Notes: generated by a model not told the origin, from the letters alone. A stretch of 24,278 nucleotides of DNA from Bacteroidota bacterium (GCA_023392185.1 JAEVZP010000040.1:1-24278); one strand, 5' to 3'. Shown: positions 6,796 to 16,472, counted from the stretch's first letter. Made by a program: numbers and translations.

Positions 6796-9700
6796 ATGTC
6801 TATGGCTGAGATTTTTACGTCCTCCGGCAAGCTTTTTACGAGATGGTTTTTCGCTTTGGCATGGGTGCTGTTGGGGACCCTATCAGCGAGCGCCCAACTA
6901 ACAGCCAATTTTACGGCAAACCTTACCAGTGGTTGTGAGCCATTGGTCGTAAACTTTACCGATGCTTCTACCGGCAGCCCAACCAGCTGGAGCTGGGATT
7001 TTGGGAACGGCAGCACTTCTACGAACCAAAATGCTTCGGCCGTGTATCTAACGGCAGGTACTTACACCGTGAAGTTGACGGTATCTAATGGTACGCAGTC
7101 CAACACGGTGACCAAAACCGGTTATATTACGGTTGCTGCGAAGCCTAATATCACGTTTGCCGCTTCGGATACGCTCGGCTGTGCACCCAAGACCCTTACG
7201 TTTACTTCTGCGGTGACGCAACCGGGTCCCGGTCCCCTGACTTATACCTGGGATTTTGGGAATGGCGCTACGAGCAGCGTGGCTAATCCGGTCTATATGT
7301 ATCCGGCACCCGGTATTTATACAGTTGCGTTGGCGGTATCCAACGGGGCAGGTTGTGCCAGTTCGGCTTCCCGGGCCAACTACATCAACATCCGGCAAAA
7401 GCCGGCTGCCGGTTTCAACTCCAATACGGTAGCCAGTTGTTCGGCACCTGTTACGGTAAACTTCAGCAACACGAGCACGACGCCCTCCGGAAACCTGAGT
7501 TATTCCTGGGATTTTGGAGACAATACAGCTGGTGCGACCACCACTTCGCCCAGCCATGTGTATGCAGCGACCGGCACTTACACCGTTCGTCTGATTGCAA
7601 ATAATGGCATTTGCACAGACACGTTTTTCCGGACGATAACAGTGAGTACAAACGGGTCTGTGCCCAGCTTCACGGCTCCCACTTCCGGCGTTTGTATAAA
7701 CACGCCGCTTACATTCACCAATACTTCTGCACCCGCGCCTGCCTCTGTCCGGTGGACTTTTGGCGACGGAACGAGCAGCACGGATCCGAACCCTACTAAA
7801 ACCTATTCGGCACCCGGGACTTACACGGTAACACTGAACAATTTCCGGGGTGCCTGTACGACGACGACCACCCGTACGGTGCAGGTATCCGGTTTGCCGA
7901 CCGCTTCTTTTACGGCCAACCCAACGGCGAGTTGTACGCGTCCGCTCACAGTGAGCTTCAGCAGCACTTCTACGGGTGCTACTTCGTACCAATGGGATTT
8001 TGGCAACGGAAATACCGGAACCGGGGCCAACGTCAGTTATACGTATGTAAATAACGGTACTTTTCAGGCTACACTCACTACGACAAATGCCGCCGGTTGC
8101 TCGACGACTTCTGCGCCGGAGCCTATCCGGGTGGGTGCTGCCCTTTTGGTTGTAGGCGTAAACGGTAACTATTGTGTGAACACACCCATACGGTTCAACG
8201 CGTCTGTGAATCCAAACCTGGCCGGCACCACCATTACATGGAATTTTGGGGACGGAAATTCCACAACGACGACCGGCACTACTACAAACCATGCCTATGC
8301 AGCAGCGGGTACCTATACCCTCCAGGCTACGGCGAATCTTCCGGGAGGCTGCACCGCCACCGCCACACGGACCGTGGTCATCAGCACGAAAATTTCTTCT
8401 GACTTTACGGCAACGCCGCTGACGGCATGCATCGACAATCCGGTTACATTCTCAGCTACGAATAGCGGAGCTTCTGCTTATTACTGGATTTTTGGAGATG
8501 GAACCTCCAGCGTCACAGCGCAACAAAAAGATACTACTCATACCTACACCGGCCTTGGCACTTATGGTGTGCGCCTTGTGGTAGATAACAACGGTTGTAA
8601 GGATACGCTCTCAAAGCCGCGTTATGTATCCGTTTCCGGTCCTAAAGCGCAGTTTACCAATACTTACAGCTGTGCCAATATTCGTGCGCAGAGCTTTACC
8701 AACACTTCGCTGCGAGGCACTTCGTACCTGTGGAATTTTGGCAACGGCGCTACCTCAACGCAGCCCAATCCAAGCTATACCTATCCGGCTTACGGGACTT
8801 ACACCGTTAGCCTGACTGCTACGGACGGTACTTGCAGCTCGACCGTTACGCGGGTACTGCGGCTGTTGAACACCGACAGTTTTTTCACAGCCACTTCCAC
8901 AACGGTTTGTCCGGGTGCCCCGGCAACCTTCAATCTGCGCAACGCTGCCGGGATCCAATCGGTCCGCTGGTTGTATGGCGACGGTGATTCCAGTGGTTCG
9001 GTAGCGCCTGGGCCTGTGAGCCACGCGTATGCCGCCCGGGGGAGTTATAGTGTTACCGCAATCATTACCGACAGCCTCGGCTGTTCCAAGACTTTCACCC
9101 GTCCGAATTATATCACCGTGCGGGGTGTCACAGCTGATTTTACAGCGAACCCATTGCCACCCTGTGCGCCGGGTAGTACCACCTTCACCGACCAAAGCAG
9201 TGCTCCGGGCACAACCATTACTTCCCGCACCTGGTATTTCGGTGACGGCAGTGCTCCGGTGAGCAGCAGCACTTCTTCCGTCTCCCATACTTACAATGCT
9301 TTGGGAAGCTATGATGTTAGCTTGGTTGTAACAGATGGATTTGGTTGCCGCGACAGCATTGCCAAACCGGACTTTATTACACCCGCTAATCCGCAGGCCA
9401 GCTTTACGGTGCCCGGACGGGTGCGCTGTGTAGGGGAGTTTATTTCATTTACCAACACTTCTACGAACTCGGTTTCCTATTCCTGGAATTTTGGCGACGG
9501 TACTACTGACACAGCCCGTAACCCAAGCAAGGCGTATAGCGCACCGGGTACTTATTCTGTACAACTCACTGCCAGAGCTGCCGGTGGCTGTACGAGCACA
9601 TCCACAACAGTTGTCAATATCACGGTTATTCCAAACGCGGCGGCTTTTAACATGAGCGATTCGGTTGCCTCTTGTCCGCCGCTGGCCGTGCAGCTCACAG

Positions 9701-12700
9701 CAAGCAACGCTACGCCGGCTGGAACTACTTATAGCTGGGATTTTGGCAATGGAGCCACTTCTAATACCCGCAATCCAACGGTGGTTTATACCTATCCGGG
9801 CAACTATACCATCCGGCTCGTCGCTACCACCCCTACCGGCTGCATCGATACCTTCTCCCGGGTGGTACGGGTATTTGGACCGACGGCTACCCTGACCTAT
9901 ACGCCGACCGGCGGTTGTATCCCCCTTACCGTCAATTTTGCCGTAAACGGACAATCCACTACAAGCGTTACTTATGACTTCGATGACGGAACCGTTTTCA
10001 CTACTACGGCCGCTTCTTCGACCCGGACGCATACCTATGCAACAGCGGGCGTGTATGTTCCAAAGCTGGTGTTGGGCAGCCTGACCGGTTGCCGTGTAGC
10101 CCTGGTCGGAGCCGATACGATACGGGTTGGACAACTAAATGCCGGCTTCAGCCAGACACCTAACAGCACCAATATCTGTGCCGGTCAGTCCATTCAGTTT
10201 ACCGATACTTCCCGAAGCACTGCAGGGCCGGTTACAACCTGGGCCTGGAACTTTGGTGACGGCACGACCGACAATGTGGCGGCGCCGGTTAAGATCTTTA
10301 CCCTGCCCGGAACCTATCGCGTGCGCCTGACGGTGACGGCCGGAAACTGTACCGATACCATCAGCCGCTTGTTTACCGTACGGCCCAGCCCAACGGTTAC
10401 GGTATCGGGTGGCGGTACAATCTGTACCGGTACTTCCACGCAATTGACGGCCAGCGGTGCGAATACCTATCAATGGATTGCGCCGACGACCGGACTGAGT
10501 TGCACCACCTGCGTTAATCCGGTTGCATCCCCGACGACACAGACGACTTATACGGTTGTCGGAACCAATACGGTGGGTTGTTCGGATACGGCGCAGGTAC
10601 TGGTTGATGTTCAGCCGAAGCCGACCGTGACAGTGAGCCCGAACGTAGCGATTTGTTCCGGAAATTCTACCCAGCTGACTGCTTCCGGCGCAACTGCTTA
10701 TGTGTGGAGCCCGGCAGCCGGCCTCAGCAATCCGAATATTGCCAACCCAACGGCTGCACCGGCGGTCACGACTACTTACCGTGTTATTGGCTCCTATGGT
10801 TCCGGAAGTTGCAGTGATACCGATTCGGTGGTTGTTACTGTGAATCCTTCCCCAATCCTGACAGTCAGCCCTAACACTACTACCATCTGTTCCGGAAATA
10901 GTGTTCAGTTGCAGGCAACAGGGGCAGGAACGTATACCTGGACGCCTGCAGCCGGCCTGAGCAACCCCAATATCGCTAATCCGGTGGCAACACCGCTGGT
11001 AACGACCACTTATACTGTTACCGGAACCAATCCCGGAAACTGTGTGGCCACCCGGACAGTAACTATCACCGTTAACGCGTCGCCTGTCCTCAACGCCGGA
11101 CCCGACAAAGGCCTTTGTCCCGGACAGACTTACACCATCCCGAATGTGGGAACGGCAGATTCCTATAGCTGGACCCCGACGACCGGTTTGAGCAATCCTG
11201 CCAGTCCAAGCCCAACGGTAAGTGCCGCCAGCGTTCCCGACACGACGCAGTACGTCGTTACAGGTACCAACCTGAATGGTTGTATTAAAACCGATACGGT
11301 CAATATCATTACTTATCCGGGCATAACTGTGAATGCAGGCAATGATACCACGGTCTGCTCCGGTGCCTTTTTTAACCTGTCAGCGACTGCTACTGCCACG
11401 GCTACCTATCAATGGACGCCCACAACTGGCCTGAACAATCCTAACACGGCGTCGCCCGTCGCAAGCCTGAGTGACACTACTACCTTCTATGTTATTGCTT
11501 TGAGTGCAAATGGCTGTAGCGACACCGACTCCGTAGTGGTCAATGTGCTGCCTTCGCCTGTGGTAACAGTTGGCAATAATCTGAACCTCTGCCTTGGAAG
11601 CAGCACCCAGTTGAATGCTACCAGCGGTCCGGGAGTAACTTATGCCTGGACCCCTACCCTGGGTTTGAGCAACCCGAATATTCCAAATCCGATTGCCAGC
11701 CCAACTTCGCAGACCACTTATCAGGTGGTCGGAACGGCAGCCAACGGTTGTACAGATACCGCTACCGTGGGAATCTATATTCTGCCCAAGCCAACGGTTA
11801 CGGCTACGGCTTCCCAGACTACGGTCTGTTATGGTCAAAGCATAACCCTTTCGGCCACGGGCGCCAACTCCTATACCTGGGACCCGGCTCTTGGGCTGGT
11901 TTGTGCCACCTGCCCGACCACGACAGCCGTGGTAAACACTACCCGCAGCTACTATGTTGTGGGTGCTACCAACGGCTGTACAGATACCGCCTTACTGGCT
12001 ATCACGGTAAATCCACTGCCGGTGGTGCGCGTGCAGCCCGACACCGCTACTATCTGTGAAGGACAAAGCATTCGCCTTGTAGCCACTGGCGCAGCTACCT
12101 ATGGCTGGTCGCCGGTTGCCGGCCTGACTACAACCAGCCGGGATACCACTTTTGCTTCTCCGGTGGTCAACACGGTATATCAGGTTACCGGCCGCTCTCT
12201 CGAAGGCTGTACGGCCACTGCCAACAGCGTAATTGTCGTAAACCCGGTTGCCCGCGTTCAGGCAACTGCCGACGACACTACTATTTGTGAAGGCAGCAGC
12301 ACCACTTTGCGTGCTTTTGGCGCACTGAACTATGAATGGTATCCGGCAGCAGGCCTCAGCTGTACCACTTGTGCCAGCCCGGTAGCAGATCCGGTTATTT
12401 CCACCACCTACCGTGTTATCGGTACCGGACCTTCCCTTTGCCCGGACACCACTTATATCCACATTACCGTTACGCCAAAACCGGACCTGTTGGTGACACC
12501 TGGCTCCGCAACCCTCTGCGCAGGTGACAGTATATCGTTTAATGCTTCCAGCACAGTAGGCGGCGTATACAGCTGGGCCCCGGCAGACGGCCTGAGCTGC
12601 ACCAATTGCACCAACCCAACCGCGCAGCCTGCGGCAACCACTGTCTACACCGTGAAGCTGACTGCCGGCACCGGATGCTCCGTCGAGAAACAGGTGCCGG

Positions 12701-13704
12701 TTACGGTGAAAGCACTCCCCGAGGTGGATGCCGGTCCCGACCGGGCTATTTGCGCAGGCATTTCCACACAACTGACTGTTACCGGGGCAGCTACCTACGT
12801 TTGGTCGCCTGCCAACGGCCTTTCCTGTACGGCTTGTAAGGATCCATATGTAACCCTGAATGGTCCGGCTACCTACCTGGTTACCGGAACCGATCTTTCT
12901 GGTTGCAGCAACACCGATACGCTGAATCTGACTGTTGTTCCGAGCGCTGCAGCGTTGATTACTCCGGACACTACCCTGTGTCTTGGAAGCGCTATCCGCC
13001 TGCAGGCAACAGGTGGCACTTCTTATCTCTGGATGCCGGCGACCGGGCTTTCCAACCCACGGATCGCCAACCCCACTGCTAGTCCGACGCAGACCACCAC
13101 TTACCGGGTCGCTATTGCCAATGCCGACTGCTATGTCGACACTCTTTCGGTAACCATCACCGTGGTGCCACTGCCGGTAGTCAATGCAGGGGCAGATGCC
13201 CATGTAGCAAGCGGTTCCAGCAGCACGCTGAACGGAAATGTGCCCGCAGACGTGGTCAAGTACTACTGGACCCCAGTGGACTTCCTCAGCTGCAACGACT
13301 GCCTCAACCCGGTTGCCACGCCGCGTAATACGATTACCTATACCCTGCACGGCATCTCTAACTACGGTTGTGAAGGAACTGACGAGGTTACACTCTTTAC
13401 TAAGTGTAGCAGCAGCCAAATCTTCATGCCCAACACCTTCACGCCCAATGGCGACGGACAGAACGACCGGTTCTATCCACGCGGTAGCGGCCTGAAAACG
13501 GTCACCTCTTTCCGCATCTTCAGCCGCTGGGGCGAAATGGTGTATGAGGCGCAGAACATCAACCTCAACGATGAGTCTGCCGGTTGGGACGGAACCTTTA
13601 AGAGCCAGCCGCTGAAGCCGGACACCTATGTCTGGATGCTGGAAGGCGTCTGCGAATCCGGTGACCCCATTACCATCAAGGGCGACATCAGCATTATCCG
13701 TTAA
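6796..13704 (+). CDS. Giant secreted PKD/Ig-repeat protein with type B T9SS (gliding-motility C-terminal) domain
   Basis: A 2302-residue surface or secreted protein. An N-terminal hydrophobic segment (WFFALAWVLLG) ending ASA before Q at about residue 30 acts as signal peptide. Residues about 35-1196 are 14 PKD-like repeats marked by (W/Y)xFG(D/N)G and YxxxGTYTV motifs. Residues about 1197-2203 are 13 Ig-like repeats marked by ICxGxSxxLxATG and (W)xPxxGLS. Residues 2204-2302 match the gliding-motility-associated C-terminal domain (FMPNTFTPNGDGQNDRF, FRIFSRWGEMVYE, GWDGTFKSQPLKPDTYVWML). Such domains direct type B secretion by the T9SS. The start could be ATG 6796, ATG 6802 or GTG 6784; 6796 is a compromise. 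A TACTTTG at 6748-6754 may be part of its promoter. The PorP/SprF-family gene follows after 32 bases, the usual pairing. An adhesin or filament role is inferred; no enzyme domain is seen. Confidence 0.92.
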   Translation: MSMAEIFTSSGKLFTRWFFALAWVLLGTLSASAQLTANFTANLTSGCEPLVVNFTDASTGSPTSWSWDFGNGSTSTNQNASAVYLTAGTYTVKLTVSNGTQSNTVTKTGYITVAAKPNITFAASDTLGCAPKTLTFTSAVTQPGPGPLTYTWDFGNGATSSVANPVYMYPAPGIYTVALAVSNGAGCASSASRANYINIRQKPAAGFNSNTVASCSAPVTVNFSNTSTTPSGNLSYSWDFGDNTAGATTTSPSHVYAATGTYTVRLIANNGICTDTFFRTITVSTNGSVPSFTAPTSGVCINTPLTFTNTSAPAPASVRWTFGDGTSSTDPNPTKTYSAPGTYTVTLNNFRGACTTTTTRTVQVSGLPTASFTANPTASCTRPLTVSFSSTSTGATSYQWDFGNGNTGTGANVSYTYVNNGTFQATLTTTNAAGCSTTSAPEPIRVGAALLVVGVNGNYCVNTPIRFNASVNPNLAGTTITWNFGDGNSTTTTGTTTNHAYAAAGTYTLQATANLPGGCTATATRTVVISTKISSDFTATPLTACIDNPVTFSATNSGASAYYWIFGDGTSSVTAQQKDTTHTYTGLGTYGVRLVVDNNGCKDTLSKPRYVSVSGPKAQFTNTYSCANIRAQSFTNTSLRGTSYLWNFGNGATSTQPNPSYTYPAYGTYTVSLTATDGTCSSTVTRVLRLLNTDSFFTATSTTVCPGAPATFNLRNAAGIQSVRWLYGDGDSSGSVAPGPVSHAYAARGSYSVTAIITDSLGCSKTFTRPNYITVRGVTADFTANPLPPCAPGSTTFTDQSSAPGTTITSRTWYFGDGSAPVSSSTSSVSHTYNALGSYDVSLVVTDGFGCRDSIAKPDFITPANPQASFTVPGRVRCVGEFISFTNTSTNSVSYSWNFGDGTTDTARNPSKAYSAPGTYSVQLTARAAGGCTSTSTTVVNITVIPNAAAFNMSDSVASCPPLAVQLTASNATPAGTTYSWDFGNGATSNTRNPTVVYTYPGNYTIRLVATTPTGCIDTFSRVVRVFGPTATLTYTPTGGCIPLTVNFAVNGQSTTSVTYDFDDGTVFTTTAASSTRTHTYATAGVYVPKLVLGSLTGCRVALVGADTIRVGQLNAGFSQTPNSTNICAGQSIQFTDTSRSTAGPVTTWAWNFGDGTTDNVAAPVKIFTLPGTYRVRLTVTAGNCTDTISRLFTVRPSPTVTVSGGGTICTGTSTQLTASGANTYQWIAPTTGLSCTTCVNPVASPTTQTTYTVVGTNTVGCSDTAQVLVDVQPKPTVTVSPNVAICSGNSTQLTASGATAYVWSPAAGLSNPNIANPTAAPAVTTTYRVIGSYGSGSCSDTDSVVVTVNPSPILTVSPNTTTICSGNSVQLQATGAGTYTWTPAAGLSNPNIANPVATPLVTTTYTVTGTNPGNCVATRTVTITVNASPVLNAGPDKGLCPGQTYTIPNVGTADSYSWTPTTGLSNPASPSPTVSAASVPDTTQYVVTGTNLNGCIKTDTVNIITYPGITVNAGNDTTVCSGAFFNLSATATATATYQWTPTTGLNNPNTASPVASLSDTTTFYVIALSANGCSDTDSVVVNVLPSPVVTVGNNLNLCLGSSTQLNATSGPGVTYAWTPTLGLSNPNIPNPIASPTSQTTYQVVGTAANGCTDTATVGIYILPKPTVTATASQTTVCYGQSITLSATGANSYTWDPALGLVCATCPTTTAVVNTTRSYYVVGATNGCTDTALLAITVNPLPVVRVQPDTATICEGQSIRLVATGAATYGWSPVAGLTTTSRDTTFASPVVNTVYQVTGRSLEGCTATANSVIVVNPVARVQATADDTTICEGSSTTLRAFGALNYEWYPAAGLSCTTCASPVADPVISTTYRVIGTGPSLCPDTTYIHITVTPKPDLLVTPGSATLCAGDSISFNASSTVGGVYSWAPADGLSCTNCTNPTAQPAATTVYTVKLTAGTGCSVEKQVPVTVKALPEVDAGPDRAICAGISTQLTVTGAATYVWSPANGLSCTACKDPYVTLNGPATYLVTGTDLSGCSNTDTLNLTVVPSAAALITPDTTLCLGSAIRLQATGGTSYLWMPATGLSNPRIANPTASPTQTTTYRVAIANADCYVDTLSVTITVVPLPVVNAGADAHVASGSSSTLNGNVPADVVKYYWTPVDFLSCNDCLNPVATPRNTITYTLHGISNYGCEGTDEVTLFTKCSSSQIFMPNTFTPNGDGQNDRFYPRGSGLKTVTSFRIFSRWGEMVYEAQNINLNDESAGWDGTFKSQPLKPDTYVWMLEGVCESGDPITIKGDISIIR
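6904..10383 (+). repeat. Array of 14 PKD-like coding repeats
   Basis: About 14 units of 75-90 codons each carry a WDFGNG, WNFGDG or equivalent core and a TYxxxGTYTV motif. Some cores are altered, such as WLYGDG in unit 9 and YDFDDG in unit 13. Most units have one or two cysteines. At DNA level the units have diverged, so the array is old and not a recent tandem expansion. Confidence 0.85.
10384..13404 (+). repeat. Array of 13 Ig-like coding repeats
   Basis: Units of about 75-80 codons each start near (T/V/L)CxG and have a WxPxxGL core. Two forms occur. One has LSNPNIANP after the core (units 2-6 and 12). The other has a CxxC there, as in LSCTTC (units 1, 7, 9, 10, 11 and 13). Unit 8 has neither, and unit 13 is the most divergent and lacks the first cysteine. 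Confidence 0.85.
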
Positions 13705-13736
13705 ATCCTCTCTCAACCGCAAACCACACGCAGATT

Positions 13737-14825
13737 ATGAGCCTTTTTAAGAGCGCGGTGAAAACTTCTTTCCTGCTGGCGCTGCTCACCGGAACGGCGC
13801 AGGCACAGGATATCCACTTTGCGCAGTTCTACGAGAATGCAGCCCTGCGCAACCCGGCCCTCACCGGTATCTATACGGGTGACTACAAGGTAGGCGCCAA
13901 TTACCGGAGCCAGTGGTCGGCGCTGCCCACTCCCTATCAAACCCTGCTGGCATCCGCTGAGGCGCGCACGCGCCTCAGCGAGGCCACCAACGACTATTTT
14001 TCTTATGGACTGACGGTAACCTATGACAAGGCCGGGGCGATCTCGCTGAACACCCTGCAGATCATGCCGACCATCAACTATAACAAGCACCTGCGCGACG
14101 ACAATAATTCCTATATCAGCGTAGGCTTTGGTGCCGGATATATCCAGCGGTCCTTTCTGCTTTCCAACGTAACAACCAACAACCAATATGGTGGCAATGG
14201 ATATGATCCGGGGCTAAGCAGTGGCGAAAACTTCAACAACGTAAAGCTCAACCAGTTTGATCTGGGCGGGGGCGTATCCTTCAACTCTTCCATCGGCAAA
14301 GCCCGGCGGGCCAACTACTACGTAGGGATCTCGGCCTATCACATCACCCGGCCCAAAGAAAGCTTTATGCAGGAAGACCGCACCTTCAGCCGCCTGACCG
14401 GAAAATACTCGGCGCAGGCCGGCCTGTCAGTGCTGATGACGCCCAACTTCGGACTGACAACCCACTTCAACTACACCAACCAGCACCCGTATCAGGAGTG
14501 GATCGGCGGCGGGTTGCTTTCCTATCACTACCGCGATATGTATGACGCAAAGCGCAGCCTGTCGCTCTCGGCAGGGGCGTTCTACCGGCTCAACGATGCC
14601 GTTATCCCAACCGTGAAGATTGATTACCGGAACCTGGGTGTTACTGCCAGCTACGAGATCAATACCAACAAGGCCGCACAGGGCCTGGGCAATACGCTGG
14701 AATTCTCCCTTTTTATGCGTGGTTTCTTCCCCCGTGCCGACCGGGCTACCGAGCAATTGATGTGTCCGCGCTTTGAAACCGGCAGCGGTTCGCCTTACGA
14801 AGTGTACGAACGGAACTATTACTAG
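13737..14825 (+). CDS. PorP/SprF family T9SS outer-membrane protein
   Basis: The 362-residue protein has a signal peptide (residues 1-23, ending AQA before Q) and the family's N-terminal signature DIHFAQFYENAALRNPALTG followed by YRSQWSAL. The rest alternates short hydrophobic and polar strands with glycine-rich turns (YISVGFGAGYI, FDLGGGVSF, YYVGISAYH, LGVTASYEINT), as in an outer-membrane beta-barrel. PorP/SprF proteins assist surface delivery and anchoring of type B T9SS cargo and are usually encoded just after it. The start lies 32 bases after the giant cargo gene, so the two are probably one operon. The stop codon overlaps that of ruvC on the other strand. Confidence 0.93.
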   Translation: MSLFKSAVKTSFLLALLTGTAQAQDIHFAQFYENAALRNPALTGIYTGDYKVGANYRSQWSALPTPYQTLLASAEARTRLSEATNDYFSYGLTVTYDKAGAISLNTLQIMPTINYNKHLRDDNNSYISVGFGAGYIQRSFLLSNVTTNNQYGGNGYDPGLSSGENFNNVKLNQFDLGGGVSFNSSIGKARRANYYVGISAYHITRPKESFMQEDRTFSRLTGKYSAQAGLSVLMTPNFGLTTHFNYTNQHPYQEWIGGGLLSYHYRDMYDAKRSLSLSAGAFYRLNDAVIPTVKIDYRNLGVTASYEINTNKAAQGLGNTLEFSLFMRGFFPRADRATEQLMCPRFETGSGSPYEVYERNYY

Positions 14826-15466
14826 CGGACCCGCTCCGGATTCTGCTGAAGAAAACTTTCCCAGGCAGCTGCATTCTTTTTGCGGCTGCCTTTTTTCATC
14901 GCTCCGGCAGCCGGCAGCGCCTTTTTTTCGGAGGAAATATTTCCGGAATGCTGACTGAAAACATGCACCGAAGGTGCCAGGCAGGAATAGTAATGACACA
15001 AAGCAACCGCCAGCGCATCGGTCGCGTCAAGCGGCGTCCGGTCATCGCCCTCAAACCGGAGCGTCAGCTCCAGCATCGCCCGTACGGCCTCTTTGGAAGC
15101 ACTGCCTTTTCCGGTCGTTTTCTGCTTGACAGTGCGCGGGGAATACTCGGCTACTTCCAGGTTGTGCAGCATGCCGGCTGCCATAGCTACCCCCTGTGCC
15201 CGGCCCAGTTTAAGCATACTTTGTACGTTCTTTCCGAAGAAAGGCGCTTCCAGTGCCATGCACTGTGGTTGGTATTGACGGATCAGGTCTTCGATGCGGC
15301 TAAAGATCCGGTGAAGCCGTTGGGGGTGGTCGCCGCATTTTTCGAGGCGCAAGACGCCCATTTCCAGGAGCGAAAGAGTACCTTTGGACACCCTGAGAAG
15401 CCCATAACCCAGCACTACCGTTCCAGGGTCAATTCCCAATATCACACAGCTTTCCTCCGGTTTCAT
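14822..15466 (-). CDS. ruvC: Crossover junction endodeoxyribonuclease RuvC
   Basis: RuvC resolves Holliday junctions with RuvAB during recombination and repair. The 214-residue protein shows the RNase H-like fold motifs and all four catalytic acids: D13 in ILGIDPG, E73 in MALEAPFFGKN, and D147 and D150 in LDATDALAVALCH. The basic loop KQKTTGKGSASKEAV is also present. About 55 residues after the catalytic core form an extra, basic and low-complexity tail (SEKKALPAAGAMKKGSRKKN), longer than in E. coli (173 residues). The stop overlaps that of the PorP/SprF gene at CTAG (14822-14825), and the start overlaps that of the flippase-like gene at CATG (15464-15467). Its promoter must therefore lie inside the neighbouring coding sequence. 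Confidence 0.96.
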   Translation of the reverse strand: MKPEESCVILGIDPGTVVLGYGLLRVSKGTLSLLEMGVLRLEKCGDHPQRLHRIFSRIEDLIRQYQPQCMALEAPFFGKNVQSMLKLGRAQGVAMAAGMLHNLEVAEYSPRTVKQKTTGKGSASKEAVRAMLELTLRFEGDDRTPLDATDALAVALCHYYSCLAPSVHVFSQHSGNISSEKKALPAAGAMKKGSRKKNAAAWESFLQQNPERVR

Positions 15467-16472
15467 GCGCTCTTTGTTTTATGACAAAGCTATTCGAAAG
15501 AAATTCTTCCGGCGAATCGGCTTTGGCGCAAGCCTGATTCTGCTGCTGCTGCTGCTGCGTCAGATTCACCTGCGGGTGGCGGAGAGCGCCGGTGGATGGG
15601 CAGCCGTCTCCACCGCCAGCCCGCTTTATTTCATCGCTTCTCTGCTTTTGCTGCCAGTTGGTTTTGGCGTGGAAGCCCATAAATGGCGACAACTGCTGCG
15701 GACGGCTGGCGCGCCCTGGGTCGGTCTTCAAAAGGCCTTCGTCTCTGTCTTGTGTGGCACGGCTGCCTCGGCAGTAACGCCCAACCGGCTGGGCGACTAT
15801 CCGGGACGCGTCCTGGCGCTGCGGGGCGTCTCCCTGCAAAGCGGTACCGTTGCCGGTGTATTGGGCGCTGGCTCGCAGTTGGCCACACTGTTTATCTGGG
15901 CCATTCCGGCCGTGCTGTTCACTGACATTCCACCTAATTTTCTGCCCCAGAAAGTGCTGGCTGCCCTGACGATTTTGGGTGCGCTTGCAGCGCTGGGCGT
16001 GTATTTTTATTCAGGCCGCTGGGTAGCCCTCTTGCTACGTATGCCGTGGCTGCACCGGCTCCTGGCCTCCAAACAACAGCACGTGGACGAGCGGGTGCCG
16101 GCCGGTACCCGCTGGATGGCGCTGGGCTGGTCGCTGTTGCGCTTTGCCGTCTATACCACGCAGTTCTGGCTTTTGCTGCAATGGCTCTCGGTACCTATCC
16201 CCTTGTTCCAGGGCTGGTTGCGGTGTGCTTTTTTCTTTAGCCTGCTGGCCGTTATTCCCAACTTCGCCTTGGCCGAGATTGGCATCCGGGGCGCTGTGGC
16301 ACTATTTCTGTTTGATGTTTCCGGAAACAGCAGTGCAGCCGTCTTTCTGGCTTCACTCGTGCTGTGGATTACCAATCTGGCGCTGCCCTCCCTTGTAGGA
16401 GCGTTGCTTTGGTTCCGGACCATAAAACCTTCGGAACAAAAGCGCGCCCAAGCGCCTGCTACCGAAACCTGA
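15465..16472 (+). CDS. Flippase-like / lysylphosphatidylglycerol synthase-type membrane protein
   Basis: A 335-residue inner-membrane protein with roughly eight hydrophobic segments (about 18-32, 53-68, 88-104, 130-152, 163-182, 216-241, 253-290 and 290-317). It carries the TPNRLGDYPGR motif at 105-115, which is typical of the LPG_synthase_TM / UPF0104 group in Bacteroidota. There is no C-terminal aminoacyl-transferase domain, so it is not a full MprF; lipid or polyprenyl-glycan flipping is only a family-level guess. The ATG at 15465 overlaps the ruvC start codon. The next in-frame alternative is a TTG at 15474. The basic C-terminus (KPSEQKRAQ) probably faces the cytoplasm. A DUF3108 gene follows 19 bases after its stop and may be co-transcribed. 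Confidence 0.8.
   Translation: MRSLFYDKAIRKKFFRRIGFGASLILLLLLLRQIHLRVAESAGGWAAVSTASPLYFIASLLLLPVGFGVEAHKWRQLLRTAGAPWVGLQKAFVSVLCGTAASAVTPNRLGDYPGRVLALRGVSLQSGTVAGVLGAGSQLATLFIWAIPAVLFTDIPPNFLPQKVLAALTILGALAALGVYFYSGRWVALLLRMPWLHRLLASKQQHVDERVPAGTRWMALGWSLLRFAVYTTQFWLLLQWLSVPIPLFQGWLRCAFFFSLLAVIPNFALAEIGIRGAVALFLFDVSGNSSAAVFLASLVLWITNLALPSLVGALLWFRTIKPSEQKRAQAPATET

Noticed and set aside
11992..13722. Long open frame of 576 codons on the minus strand opposite the Ig-like repeat array
   Set aside because: It is a shadow of the repeat-coding strand: codon periodicity follows the plus strand, and the translation shows no motif.
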